Below, in pieces: positions 41,902 to 62,861 of a stretch of 64,000 nt of DNA. The stretch is from Bradyrhizobium quebecense (GTDB taxonomy: Bacteria > Pseudomonadota > Alphaproteobacteria > Rhizobiales > Xanthobacteraceae), in assembly GCF_013373795.3 (NCBI RefSeq), contig NZ_CP088022.1, forward strand, positions 3,472,001 through 3,536,000, given 5' to 3'. A program made the translations under genes and the position numbers. The notes beneath the pieces are model-generated. The model made no database searches. It was not told the DNA's origin and worked only from the letters and a program-made list of their open reading frames with translations. Position 1 is the first letter of the stretch. Each line of letters starts with the position of its first letter.

Positions 41902-42518
41902 TTGAAGCGCGCCTCCAGCGCATCAACCGCAGCCTTGGTCAGCACCAGCTTGTGGCGGCGGAGAATGTCGTAGACGTTGATGCCCTGGATCGGCAGCACG
42001 TCGATGTTCGGGATGTTGCGGGCCGCGGTCGCGAAACCGTTGTGCAGCTCCGCACCGTCGATGATCAGCGCGTTGGTCAGGCCGAGGCCCGAGAAGTGAC
42101 CAAGCAGCGCCTTGGTCTTGGCGGCCTCGAGCTGCGCATTGTCGATCACGATCAGCCCGCCGTCCTTGGCCTTGGCCGACAGCGCATGCTTCAGCGCGAG
42201 CGCCCGCACCTTCTTCGGCAGGTCGGTCGCATGGGAGCGAACCACCGGACCGAACGCACGGCCACCGCCGCGGAACTGCGGCACGCGGGCCGAGCCGTGA
42301 CGGGCGCCGCCGGTGCCCTTCTGCTTGTACATCTTCTTGCCGGTGCGCCAGACGTCGGCGCGGCCCTGCGCCTTGTGGGTACCGGCCTGGCGCTTGTTGA
42401 GCTGCCACTGCACGCAACGCTGGATGATGTCCTTGCGCGGCTCGAGACCAAAGATCTCGTCCGACAGCTGAACCGAGCCGGCGTCCTTGCCTTCAAGGGT
42501 GGTGACTTTCAGTTCCAT
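41898..42518 (-). CDS. rplD: 50S ribosomal protein L4
   Basis: The protein has 206 residues. RQGTHKAQG-like loop residues ([14 protein letters not shown]) and [19 protein letters not shown], the extended loop that reaches the tunnel, are present. In E. coli L4 represses its own S10 operon by attenuation; no matching leader could be identified here. One base separates it from rplC. Confidence 0.97.
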   Translation of the reverse strand: MELKVTTLEGKDAGSVQLSDEIFGLEPRKDIIQRCVQWQLNKRQAGTHKAQGRADVWRTGKKMYKQKGTGGARHGSARVPQFRGGGRAFGPVVRSHATDLPKKVRALALKHALSAKAKDGGLIVIDNAQLEAAKTKALLGHFSGLGLTNALIIDGAELHNGFATAARNIPNIDVLPIQGINVYDILRRHKLVLTKAAVDALEARFK

Positions 42519-42519
42519 C

Positions 42520-43239
42520 TCACACGCCCTCCTTCTCGGCTACAGCCTCGGCAGCTTCACCGCCGGCGACCTTGAACTTGCCGGGCTTCGGGGCTTCCTT
42601 CGGCAGCGGCTTCTTGACCGCGTCGCGCACCGAGATCCAGCCGCCCTTGGAGCCGGGAACGGCGCCTTCGACGAGGATCAGGCCGCGCTCGACGTCGGTC
42701 GAAACCACGCGCAGATTGAGCGTGGTGATGCGGTCGACGCCCATATGACCGGGCATCTTCTTGTTCTTGAAGGTCTTGCCGGGGTCCTGACGGCCACCGG
42801 TCGAACCGATCGAACGATGCGAGACCGACACACCGTGGGTGGCGCGCAGACCGCCGAAATTCCAGCGCTTCATGCCGCCGGCGAAGCCCTTGCCGATCGA
42901 GGTGCCGGTCACGTCGACGAACTGGCCGACCACGAAATGGTCCGCCTGGATTTCCGCGCCGACCGGGATCAGCGCGTCCTCGGACACGCGGAACTCGGCG
43001 ACCTTGCGCTTCGGCTCGACCTTGGCGACCGCGAACTGGCCGCGTTCGGCCTTCGGCATGTACACCGTCTTGCGGGCGCCCGAGCCGAGCTGAAGAGCGA
43101 CATAGCCGTTCTTCTCGGTCGTGCGGTGGCCCAGCACCTGGCAGTTGCCCAACTTCAGCACGGTCACAGGGATATGCTCGCCGGTCTCCGTAAAGACCCG
43201 CGTCATCCCGACCTTTTGTGCGATCACTCCGGAGCGCAT
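42520..43239 (-). CDS. rplC: 50S ribosomal protein L3
   Basis: The protein has 239 residues. [20 protein letters not shown] is the conserved start, and [28 protein letters not shown] the loop close to the peptidyl transferase centre. The C-terminus carries an extra ~20 residues ([19 protein letters not shown]...) beyond E. coli. Confidence 0.97.
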   Translation of the reverse strand: MRSGVIAQKVGMTRVFTETGEHIPVTVLKLGNCQVLGHRTTEKNGYVALQLGSGARKTVYMPKAERGQFAVAKVEPKRKVAEFRVSEDALIPVGAEIQADHFVVGQFVDVTGTSIGKGFAGGMKRWNFGGLRATHGVSVSHRSIGSTGGRQDPGKTFKNKKMPGHMGVDRITTLNLRVVSTDVERGLILVEGAVPGSKGGWISVRDAVKKPLPKEAPKPGKFKVAGGEAAEAVAEKEGV

Positions 43240-43293
43240 CGGCGTGCTTCCTGTCTTTCTGTCCGCAAGCGGCGGACGTAAAAATCCAAAACC

Positions 43294-43602
43294 TTAGAGC
43301 TTGATCTCGACGTCGACACCGGCGGCCAGGTCGAGCTTCATCAGCGCATCGACGGTCTGCGGGGTCGGGTCGACAATGTCGAGGAGGCGCTTGTGAGTGC
43401 GCATCTCGAATTGCTCGCGGCTCTTCTTGTCAACGTGCGGCGAACGGTTGACGGTGAACTTCTCGATGCGGGTCGGCAGCGGAATCGGTCCGCGAACCTG
43501 CGCACCGGTGCGCTTCGCCGTGTTCACGATCTCACGGGTCGACGTATCGAGGATTCGATGGTCGAACGCCTTGAGACGGATGCGAATGTTTTGGCCGTTC
43601 AT
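43294..43602 (-). CDS. rpsJ: 30S ribosomal protein S10
   Basis: The protein has 102 residues from [19 protein letters not shown] at 43602. [29 protein letters not shown] is the conserved loop. The upstream extension to 43629 is not in the family and is rejected. S10 also works as NusE in antitermination. It is the first gene of the S10 operon, 94 nt after tuf, with a hairpin in between. Confidence 0.98.
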
Positions 43603-43653
43603 TGCCGTATCTCTTTCTTCGTCGCTCAATTAGCGAATAGCGAGTGGTGAGCT

Positions 43654-43675
43654 GCGGGTGGGCGAACCCACCCGC
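43654..43675 (-). terminator. GC-rich hairpin between tuf and rpsJ
   Basis: GCGGGTGGG and CCCACCCGC form a perfect 9-bp stem around a TTCG loop (minus strand). No T-tract follows, so it may act as a partial terminator, pause or mRNA-processing site rather than a full stop. Confidence 0.5.
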
Positions 43676-43696
43676 TGCAAACTGACTGATCCACCC

Positions 43697-44887
<1,191 letters not shown>

Positions 44888-44927
44888 TTGACTCTCCGTT
44901 CAGTCGTTAGTTGCTAACCAACGACAA

Positions 44928-47000
<2,073 letters not shown>

Positions 47001-47030
47001 GAGACTGTTCCTTAAATTCCGTTGATCGCC

Positions 47031-47516
<486 letters not shown>

Positions 47517-47888
47517 TTACTTCGGACGCTTCGCGCCGTACTTCGAACGACGCTGCTTACGGTTCTTGACGCCCTGGGTATCCAGCACGCCACGGAGGAT
47601 GTGGTAGCGCACGCCCGGCAAGTCCTTGACGCGGCCGCCGCGGATCATAACCACCGAGTGCTCCTGCAGGTTATGGCCTTCACCCGGGATGTAGCCGATC
47701 ACCTCGAAGCCGTTGGTCAGGCGCACCTTGGCGACCTTACGAAGCGCCGAGTTCGGCTTCTTCGGGGTCGTGGTGTAGACGCGCGTGCACACGCCGCGCT
47801 TCTGCGGCGACTGCTGCAGCGCCGGCACTTTCTTGCGCGACTTCTGCACTTCACGTGGTTTTGCGATCAGCTGGTTGATCGTCGGCAT
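47517..47888 (-). CDS. rpsL: 30S ribosomal protein S12
   Basis: The protein has 123 residues from [15 protein letters not shown] at 47888; the frame continues to 48050 without family similarity. The streptomycin-linked Lys residues are wild type: [12 protein letters not shown] and [19 protein letters not shown] block (seen as [15 protein letters not shown]). S12 guards decoding accuracy. It is the first gene of the str operon, about 400 nt after a good promoter. Confidence 0.99.
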   Translation of the reverse strand: MPTINQLIAKPREVQKSRKKVPALQQSPQKRGVCTRVYTTTPKKPNSALRKVAKVRLTNGFEVIGYIPGEGHNLQEHSVVMIRGGRVKDLPGVRYHILRGVLDTQGVKNRKQRRSKYGAKRPK

Positions 47889-48586
47889 GCAGCCTTCACC
47901 CTTTAGTTCGCGCGGAAACCTTGAATGGCTCCGCAAATTTCTTCTCAGGACTAGCCGTCCCGTACGGCCCGCTCGACGCGGAACAGACAACCGCGCAAAG
48001 CGAAATCGCGCCAACCACTCATCACTGAGCGGAAAGCGCATCGACGCCACAGAGGACCGCGATTCCGAACCGTTCAGCGTTCGCTGTCTGGTCCGCCACC
48101 GAGGTCATGCATCCGAATTCACTCTCAAGAGGACGTGCTCAAGAGAACCAAAATCGTCCTGGCATTGCCTAGCTATCATCGACAGCGTTTGAGCGGCATT
48201 CGTCGAGGTTGGTGCCCGTCCGGCGCTGAAAAAGGCCTTGGGGTGTTCCGTTCCGACGCTGGCGTAGCTCACCGCCTGTCGTTAAGTGAGCGCCTTGTAT
48301 AATCGAGAGATAGTGAAGTCAAGCAAAACGACAAGCAAAGAAACGCCTCTGGCGCTTGCAGATTTCGCATTTCGGAGTGCTCGTCGGGCGACGAAATCTG
48401 ACAGCCTTCGCGCCTCCCCTCGCCCGAATCCGAATCTCCGGCACGTCAGCGGAATCATATTATATCCGGGTAAAATATGATTAGAAACAATTCTCCCCAA
48501 CTTGAATCTGAAGGCGAATTTCGAAACTAAGCCTTTATTTGCCATTCGCAGCGCAAAAATTGCGGTCTACGGCCACGGAAAACGTC
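47889..48586. other. str-operon leader and divergent promoter region
   Basis: About 700 nt without a convincing gene. On the minus strand a promoter at 48296-48323 would give an rpsL leader of about 400 nt. The octamer CTCAAGAG occurs twice in direct orientation (48124-48131 and 48138-48145). Closer to the plus-strand flavoprotein, TCATATT (48455-48461) and AATATGA (48474-48480) form an AT-rich inverted repeat. Small frames here lack coding character. Confidence 0.5.
48296..48323 (-). promoter_or_regulatory. Promoter of the rpsL (str) operon
   Basis: On the minus strand CTTGAC (48318-48323) and TATACA (48296-48301) are spaced by 16 nt, close to the alphaproteobacterial housekeeping consensus. 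The next gene in this direction is rpsL. Confidence 0.65.
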
Positions 48587-49795
48587 ATGCGGTACACCGA
48601 CATCGCGATCATCGGCGGAGGTCTTGCGGGCTCGACCGCGGCCGCCATGCTCGGCCGTGCCGGGATACCGACCGTCCTGATCGATCCCCATCAGGTCTAT
48701 CCGTTCGACTTCCGCGTCGAAAAGATCGGCGGCGACCTGCAGCTCGCGCGATTCGCCCGCACCGGGATTGCCGAATCCGTGCTGCGTTCGGCGACGCTCG
48801 ACGGCGAGAACTGGATCGCGCGATTCGGTCATCTGCTCGACCGGCAGCCGAGCCGGCAATACGGCATCATGTACGACGCGCTGATCACTGCGATTCGGGC
48901 CGAGATCGCCGGGCCGGCGGAATTCATCCGCGACAAGGTCGTCGATGTCGCGACCAGCTCCGAGCGGCAGCGCTTGGTGCTTTCGGGCGGCGAGGAGATC
49001 TCGGCGCGCCTCGTGGTGCTCGCCAACGGCCTGAATGTCGGGCTGCGCCGGATGCTCGGCATCGAGCGGCTGGTGACCAGCTTCTGCCACTCGATCTCGA
49101 TCGGCTTCGATTTCGTCCCCGTCGGCCGCCCCGCCTTCCCGTTCGCGGCCATGACCTACTTTTCGGAGCGGCCGAGCGACCGCATCCCTTACATCACGCT
49201 GTTTCCGATCGGAAACCGGATGCGCGCCAACCTGTTCACCTACCGCCAGGCCGACGATCCGTGGCTGCGGGCGATGCGGCGCGATCCGGTCGAGACGCTG
49301 AACGCCGCGCTACCGCGGCTGCGCCGGCTCACCGGTGAGTTCGACGTCGCCGGCGACATCAAGATCAGGCCCGCCGACGTCTATGTCAGTACCGGCTATC
49401 GGCAGGCCGGCGTCGTGCTGGTCGGCGACGCCTTCGCCAGCACCTGCCCCGTCACCGGCACCGGGACCGACAAGGTGTTCACCGACGTATCCCAGCTCTG
49501 CAACGTCCATATCCCGGCCTGGCTTGCGACCGACGGCATGGGCGAGGAGAAGATCACGGCGTTCTACGACGATCCGGTCAAGACGGAGTGCGACGCGTGG
49601 TCGAATGCCAAGGCATTCAACTTCCGCGAGGTGTCGATCGGCAGCGGGCCCTACTGGCAGGCCCAGCGCTGGGCACGCTTCCTCGGCTATCTCGGCCGGG
49701 GCACGCTGCGCCGGTTGCACGGCCCGCAGGCAGCGTCAGCGGCACGGTCCGCCAATCACTTCCGGCAGCGTCCGCACGCCGCAGACAGGGCGTAG
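48587..49795 (+). CDS. FAD-dependent oxidoreductase (PHBH / geranylgeranyl-reductase-like fold)
   Basis: The protein has 402 residues. DIAIIGGGLAGSTAAAMLGRAGIPTVLID is an N-terminal Rossmann fold for FAD with GxGxxG-type spacing (GGGLAG) and an acidic end. A second flavin motif, VVLVGDAFASTCPVTGTGTDKV, lies at about 300 and contains the GD of group A flavoprotein monooxygenases. The middle part (SIGFDFVPVGRPAFPFAAMTYF) forms the substrate domain. It may be a hydroxylase or a reductase; the substrate is unknown. The ATG at 48587, with GGAAAA upstream, directly precedes the FAD motif. It is the only plus-strand gene between rpoBC and the ribosomal block. Confidence 0.82.
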   Translation: MRYTDIAIIGGGLAGSTAAAMLGRAGIPTVLIDPHQVYPFDFRVEKIGGDLQLARFARTGIAESVLRSATLDGENWIARFGHLLDRQPSRQYGIMYDALITAIRAEIAGPAEFIRDKVVDVATSSERQRLVLSGGEEISARLVVLANGLNVGLRRMLGIERLVTSFCHSISIGFDFVPVGRPAFPFAAMTYFSERPSDRIPYITLFPIGNRMRANLFTYRQADDPWLRAMRRDPVETLNAALPRLRRLTGEFDVAGDIKIRPADVYVSTGYRQAGVVLVGDAFASTCPVTGTGTDKVFTDVSQLCNVHIPAWLATDGMGEEKITAFYDDPVKTECDAWSNAKAFNFREVSIGSGPYWQAQRWARFLGYLGRGTLRRLHGPQAASAARSANHFRQRPHAADRA

Positions 49796-49812
49796 AGGCG
49801 TGATCAGCAGGG

Positions 49813-49866
49813 GCGTTTTCGAGCGAAGTGGGTACCGGCTCGCGTAAAGAAAACGCGTCAAACAAG
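49813..49866 (+). repeat. 54-nt dispersed palindromic repeat, copy 2
   Basis: This copy matches the minus strand of 2011-2064 at 51 of 54 positions. Arms GCGTTTTC and GAAAACGC can fold back. It lies between the convergent flavoprotein and ABC transporter genes. Confidence 0.85.
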
Positions 49867-49906
49867 ATTCTAGCGCCCGGCCATCGCCGGCGACGCGGCG
49901 CGGGAC

Positions 49907-51946
49907 TCACGCCTCGTCTTCGTCCTCATCCTCGTCGTCTTCATCATCGTCCGCGTCGTCGTCATCCTCGTCGTCCGCATCGTGATGGACATGCCCCTGG
50001 TCGTCCCACAGCTTGCGGTAGACGCCATTCAGGGCCAGCAGTTGCTCGTGCGAGCCGCGTTCGATCGCCCTGCCGCCGGAGATCACGATGATCTCGTCCA
50101 TCTCGACCACCGAGGCCAGTCGGTGCGTCGACCAGATCATGGTGCGACCCTTGGCGACCTTGAGCAGCGTGCGGTTGATCGCCGCCTCCGTGGTCTGGTC
50201 GAGCGCCGAGGTCGCCTCGTCGAGCAGCAGCACGGACGGGTTGCGGATGATCGCGCGCGCGATCGCGATGCGCTGGCGCTGGCCGCCGGACAAGGTGTCG
50301 CCGCGCTCGCCGACCGGCGTGTCGTAGCGCTGCGGCAGGCTCATGATGTAGCGATGGATCTCGGCCTTCTTCGCGGCGTCCTCGACCTCCGCGTCCGTGG
50401 CCCCTTCCTTGCCGAGCCGGATGTTCTCGCGGATCGACATGTTGAACAGCATGTTCTCCTGGAACACGACCGCCATGCTGGCCCGCAGCGACTCGCGCGT
50501 GACCCGGCGGATGTCGACGCCGTCAATGGCAACGCGGCCCTCGTCCGGCACGTAGAGCCGCAGGATCAGGTTGATCAGCGTGCTCTTGCCGGAGCCGCTG
50601 GGACCGACGATCGCAATGCTCTTGCCGGCATTGAGCTTGAGGCTGAGATTGTCGAGCACCGGCGTCTGCGCCCCCTCATACTGGAAGGTAACGCGGTCGA
50701 AGGAGATGTCGTTGGTGATGCGCGGCAGATCCGGCGCGCCGGGGCGGTCGGCGCCGCGGGTCGGCTCGTCGAGCAGCTCCTCGATGTGCCGCACTGCCGC
50801 CGCAGACTGGATCGACACCGGGATGAAATGCATGAGATGAGCGATGTTGTACGACACCTCCCAGAATGCGCTCTCGAAGGTCACGAAGGTGCCGACCGTG
50901 ATCTGCCCCTTGGTGGCGAGATAGGCGCCGATCGCCAACACCACGAGGTGGAGCAGCAGCACCGAAATGGTGACGGTGCGCTCCACCATGGTCGACAGGA
51001 ACATGGCTGACGCGGCCTTGGCGCGGACGTCGCGGTTGCGCAGCGTGAACCAGCCGAGCGCCCGGCGCTGCAGGTTGAACGCCTTCACCACCGCCTGGGC
51101 AGCAACGTTCTCCTGCACCATGCCGAGCAGCGCGGCTTCGTTCTGCTTCTGCTCGTAATTGGCCAGCACCGCCTTCGGCGTCAGGATGCGCGGCCCGATC
51201 AGCGTGATCGGAAACACCAGCAAGGCGACCACGGCAAGCTGCCAGTTCAGGAACAGCATCAGGATGATGCCGGCGATCAGCTCGAGGCCCGGCAGCGCCG
51301 CGCTGTTGGCGAAGGTCTTGACCGAGCCCTCGAAGGCCGACAGATCGATCGAGAAACGCGACAGGATCTCGCCGCGCTTGGTGCGGGCGAAATAGGCTGA
51401 CGGCAGGTTCTGGACGTGGTCGAAGATGCGGGTCCGGACGTCGGCGATGATGCCCGCGCCAAGCCGTGCATCCCAGCGCTCGTACCAGACCGCGATGATC
51501 GAGGTGACGATGCCGGCGACCGCGAGCACGCCGAGGATCTTGTAAAGGGCCTGGAAATCCTCCTCGCCGAGCGCGTCGTCGATCAGGAATTTCAGGCTGA
51601 GCGGCATGATGACGTTGAACAACGTCTCGACCAGCACGCCGATCGCGACAAAGGCGAGCGGCTTCTTGTAGTTGGTCAGGATCGGCTTGACGAAGCTGAA
51701 GATCGTGGAGAGCGCGCCGGCGGCTTCCCTGGCGGTGAAGACGACGAGGTCCTCGTCATCATCGTCGTCGAGCTCGAACTCGTCGTCCTCGTCCTCATCA
51801 TCGTCGTCATCGACCGGAGCGGCGGCGGGCTTGGCGGAGGCCGTTGCCGCAGGCGGACCGGCCGCGGCCGCAGACTTCTTCTTCAGCGCGGGATCGTCGG
51901 CCGCCGATCGATTCGGATCGTCTGATGCAGGAGGTCTTGGCGCCAT
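49907..51946 (-). CDS. ABC exporter (fused membrane and ATPase domains) with acidic ends
   Basis: The protein has 679 residues. Residues 87-380 are a six-helix exporter domain. The ATPase domain (about 410-650) has Walker A GPSGSGKST (448-456), Q-loop Gln496, signature LSGGQRQR (552-559), Walker B VLLLDEATSALD and the switch His608 (STHRL). As a half-transporter it should work as a dimer, like MsbA or HlyB-type exporters; the substrate is unknown. Two regions are odd: residues 46-66 and the last ~26 residues are almost entirely Asp and Glu, flanking an Ala/Pro-rich N-terminus. Such stretches are not part of the family fold. It may follow the fusion gene upstream by 225 nt. Confidence 0.9.
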   Translation of the reverse strand: MAPRPPASDDPNRSAADDPALKKKSAAAAGPPAATASAKPAAAPVDDDDDEDEDDEFELDDDDDEDLVVFTAREAAGALSTIFSFVKPILTNYKKPLAFVAIGVLVETLFNVIMPLSLKFLIDDALGEEDFQALYKILGVLAVAGIVTSIIAVWYERWDARLGAGIIADVRTRIFDHVQNLPSAYFARTKRGEILSRFSIDLSAFEGSVKTFANSAALPGLELIAGIILMLFLNWQLAVVALLVFPITLIGPRILTPKAVLANYEQKQNEAALLGMVQENVAAQAVVKAFNLQRRALGWFTLRNRDVRAKAASAMFLSTMVERTVTISVLLLHLVVLAIGAYLATKGQITVGTFVTFESAFWEVSYNIAHLMHFIPVSIQSAAAVRHIEELLDEPTRGADRPGAPDLPRITNDISFDRVTFQYEGAQTPVLDNLSLKLNAGKSIAIVGPSGSGKSTLINLILRLYVPDEGRVAIDGVDIRRVTRESLRASMAVVFQENMLFNMSIRENIRLGKEGATDAEVEDAAKKAEIHRYIMSLPQRYDTPVGERGDTLSGGQRQRIAIARAIIRNPSVLLLDEATSALDQTTEAAINRTLLKVAKGRTMIWSTHRLASVVEMDEIIVISGGRAIERGSHEQLLALNGVYRKLWDDQGHVHHDADDEDDDDADDDEDDEDEDEDEA

Positions 51947-52171
51947 GAAACCAACCGTTGCTCCACGGCCGGCATGACCGCAAATCGAAACCGCAGCGGC
52001 GAATGCTGCTGGTACAATCCTATGCGATCACAACGAATTCGGCAAAGCGTTTGGAACGGCGCGGCGCGCGGTCCCGTGGATTCGGGATCACGGCACGGCC
52101 GCCTTTGACGTTGGTTGACGGGGCCGCTCGCCTTGCGCAAGACCGCGAGCGGGTGCCGTCACTCGCTGCCG

Positions 52172-54232
52172 CTAGTCGTCGTGATCCGCCTCGACCTTGT
52201 CGAAGAAGGAATAGCGCAGGCTGTCGGAGTCGGCGTACCACTGCCCCGGCCCTTTGTTGGCGGCAAGCGTCAACGTCCACAGCGCATCGGTGCAGTCGCG
52301 GCGGTGCATCGACAGGTCGAAGCCGTTGCCGAAGAACAATTCCGACCATTCCCACCAGGTGCCGAGCTTCTTCACCCCGCGCAGCAGGTCGTAGCGATCG
52401 ATCACCGCCGGCGCCATGTCCGAGGTCACCGACGCGAACACGACGCCGGTCTTGACCACGCGGTTGAGCTCGCGCACCCCGCGCACGACCTGCTTCTCGC
52501 CGAGATGGCACAGCGAGGTCTCGAACACGAAGTCGAACTCATTGTCCTTGAACGGCATGTCGGCGATCGAGCCGAGCTTGTTGTACTTCTTGAGCGCCTT
52601 CGGCGTCTTGCTGTGGATGTAGCGGTTGTTCTCGATGCCCCAGGCATCGATGCCGCGCTCGCGCAGCGCGCCGACCAGCTCGCCGCTGGCGGAGCCGGCG
52701 ATCAGCAGCTTGTAGCCCTTCGCCCTGCCCCACACCGTCTTGATCAGGTCGGTCAGATAGGCCGGGTCGGTGAAGTTGCGCCAGACTTCGCTGTAGGGAC
52801 CGGCGCCGCGATAATTCTCGAAATAGTTGCGGTCGATCTTGTCGGACAGCGCGCCTTCGTCCTGCGCACGGGCGCGGCGCAGCCGCATCATCTCGGTGAC
52901 GATGATGTCGGTCGCGGCATCGGAGGAATCGAGCAGCCCGTTCAGCGTCGAATCGAACAGATAGTCGCCGACCACCACGATGCCGGGGTGCTGCTTCGGA
53001 TCGGGACGGTGGTTGGTCATGACGTCGCGCACCGGCAGGCCGCCCGGCAGCGCGTTGACCGACGACAGCCAGCGATGGGTCTTGCCCTCGAGGAAATGCG
53101 CACGCGCATCGCCGAGCGAGGCCGGCAGCGACTTCAGCGCGGCGTCGATCAGTTCCTCATCGCTGAGATTGGCGAAGGCGAGCGCGTCGGAGCCGGCGAT
53201 CAGCCAGTTCAGCACGCCGTGCTTGCCGACATCGTGGCGCGCGCCCTCATTGTAGACGCAGCAGCCGCCGAACGCTTCCGACATGAACCAGGCGCCCGGG
53301 ATCTTCTCGCCCCAGAACGGCTCGTCGAACAGGATCGAGACGCGCAGATAGTGCGCCGGACGATCGAAATAGGCGACGTGCTTGACCATCGACTTGCGCA
53401 GCTGCTCGCCGTCCCAGCGCATGGTCGCGAGCCAGGAATGTGGCAGGCAGACCAGCACGAGGTCGAAGTCGCGCGTCTCCGGCCCCTTGCCGTTCATCAT
53501 GTTGAGCTGGTAGCGGCCGCTTGCGGTCTTGCCGACCTTGAGGACGCGATGGTTGAGCTGGATGTCGGCGCTGACCTCCGAGCGCAGGCAATCGATCAGC
53601 TGCTCGTTGCCGTTCTGGATCGAATACAGGCCGATATAGCCGTCGACATCCATGACGTAGTTCTTCAGCGCGTTGAGGCCGTTGGTGTTGTGGCTCTCGG
53701 TCGCGAGGTCGGAGCGCGCCATCACCTTGAAGAACCGCTTGGCAGTCACGTCCTCGACCTCTTCGTCGAGGATCTGCTCGGCGGTCTTGTAGGCCCACGG
53801 ATGTTCGTTGTCGTGAGCGCCGACGCCCTCGTAATACTCGATCGGCGACACCAGCTCGCTGCAGCGCTTGCGGAACGCCTCGATCGCGGCCGCGGTCTTC
53901 GCGCCGTATTTGCGGCGCATGCCGGGGACGTCGGCCAGCAGTTCGCCGTCGAGCTGCACCTGCTCGGCGTCCATCGGGATCGTCTGCAGCCCGAAATGCT
54001 GAATCAGCTCGCGCAGCGGGTCCGGGCCCGTCATCGAGTAATCGTAGATCTCGGCAACGCCGGCCTCATACATCGCAGGCGCGGTGTCGAATTTGCGCGT
54101 GGCGATCTTGCCGCCGAGGCGATCGGACGCCTCGAAGATGGTGATGCGGCAGAGGTCGCCGAGTTTGCGCTTCAAATACCAGGCGCTCATCAGCCCCCCG
54201 GGGCCGCCGCCTACAATCGCCAAGTCGAGCAT
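52172..54232 (-). CDS. Fusion of FAD amine-oxidase-like protein with methyltransferase-like domain
   Basis: The protein has 686 residues. Part 1 (about 1-455) is a flavin-containing amine oxidase / desaturase fold: FAD motif DLAIVGGGPGGLMSAWYL with a Glu at the end of the second strand (FEASDRLGGKI), and the closing flavin motif VVVGDYLFDSTLNGLLDSSD. Part 2 (about 500-650) resembles a class I SAM-dependent methyltransferase: KLLIAGSASGELVGALRERG as motif I, an acidic end at WGIENN, and ADMPFKDNEFDFVFETSLCHLG as the later motif. Motif I lacks the usual GxGxG pattern, so methyl transfer is uncertain. The ATG at 54232 is chosen because a TTG at 54262 precedes the FAD motif by ten residues. The substrate is unknown. 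Confidence 0.82.
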   Translation of the reverse strand: MLDLAIVGGGPGGLMSAWYLKRKLGDLCRITIFEASDRLGGKIATRKFDTAPAMYEAGVAEIYDYSMTGPDPLRELIQHFGLQTIPMDAEQVQLDGELLADVPGMRRKYGAKTAAAIEAFRKRCSELVSPIEYYEGVGAHDNEHPWAYKTAEQILDEEVEDVTAKRFFKVMARSDLATESHNTNGLNALKNYVMDVDGYIGLYSIQNGNEQLIDCLRSEVSADIQLNHRVLKVGKTASGRYQLNMMNGKGPETRDFDLVLVCLPHSWLATMRWDGEQLRKSMVKHVAYFDRPAHYLRVSILFDEPFWGEKIPGAWFMSEAFGGCCVYNEGARHDVGKHGVLNWLIAGSDALAFANLSDEELIDAALKSLPASLGDARAHFLEGKTHRWLSSVNALPGGLPVRDVMTNHRPDPKQHPGIVVVGDYLFDSTLNGLLDSSDAATDIIVTEMMRLRRARAQDEGALSDKIDRNYFENYRGAGPYSEVWRNFTDPAYLTDLIKTVWGRAKGYKLLIAGSASGELVGALRERGIDAWGIENNRYIHSKTPKALKKYNKLGSIADMPFKDNEFDFVFETSLCHLGEKQVVRGVRELNRVVKTGVVFASVTSDMAPAVIDRYDLLRGVKKLGTWWEWSELFFGNGFDLSMHRRDCTDALWTLTLAANKGPGQWYADSDSLRYSFFDKVEADHDD

Positions 54233-54356
54233 ATCGATTCCGTCGTCTCCGGCACGAGCCAAACAGCCGGTCTAAGTCACCCCAGCAAAGGCACTTTTTT
54301 GCCTGAAGGAAAGATGAACAAACTGCGTCCCTGCACCGCAGCAGGGAAAGAAAGCA

Positions 54357-54384
54357 GCAAAAAGGCCGGCTGAACGCCGGCCTT
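54357..54384 (-). terminator. Intrinsic terminator of the rpoBC operon
   Basis: AAGGCCGGC (54362-54370) and GCCGGCCTT (54376-54384) form a perfect 9-bp stem, and read on the minus strand it is followed by TTTTTGC. It lies about 30 nt after the rpoC stop. Confidence 0.9.
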
Positions 54385-54412
54385 CTCGTCGCACCCGTAG
54401 TCTTGCGGATGC

Positions 54413-58615
<4,203 letters not shown>

Positions 58616-58707
58616 GGTCTTCTCCTCGCGTGCCGATCGTCACCGGCAGCAAATTCGAAACTTTTATTCAACGCGCGCCCCACTCAACGTCCGAGCGGAG
58701 CGCGAAG

Positions 58708-58729
58708 GCCCGGCGCTTTCGCGCCGGGC
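58708..58729 (-). promoter_or_regulatory. Hairpin in the rpoB-rpoC spacer
   Basis: GCCCGGCGC and GCGCCGGGC form a perfect 9-bp stem around a four-base loop in the 127-nt spacer. There is no T-tract, so an mRNA processing or stability element is more likely than a terminator. Confidence 0.5.
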
Positions 58730-58742
58730 GTAAATCATCGCG

Positions 58743-62861
<4,119 letters not shown>

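Noticed and set aside
48282..48545. Minus-strand 87-codon frame in the str leader
   Set aside because: It runs through the promoter region, has no Shine-Dalgarno and no similarity, and its composition looks non-coding.
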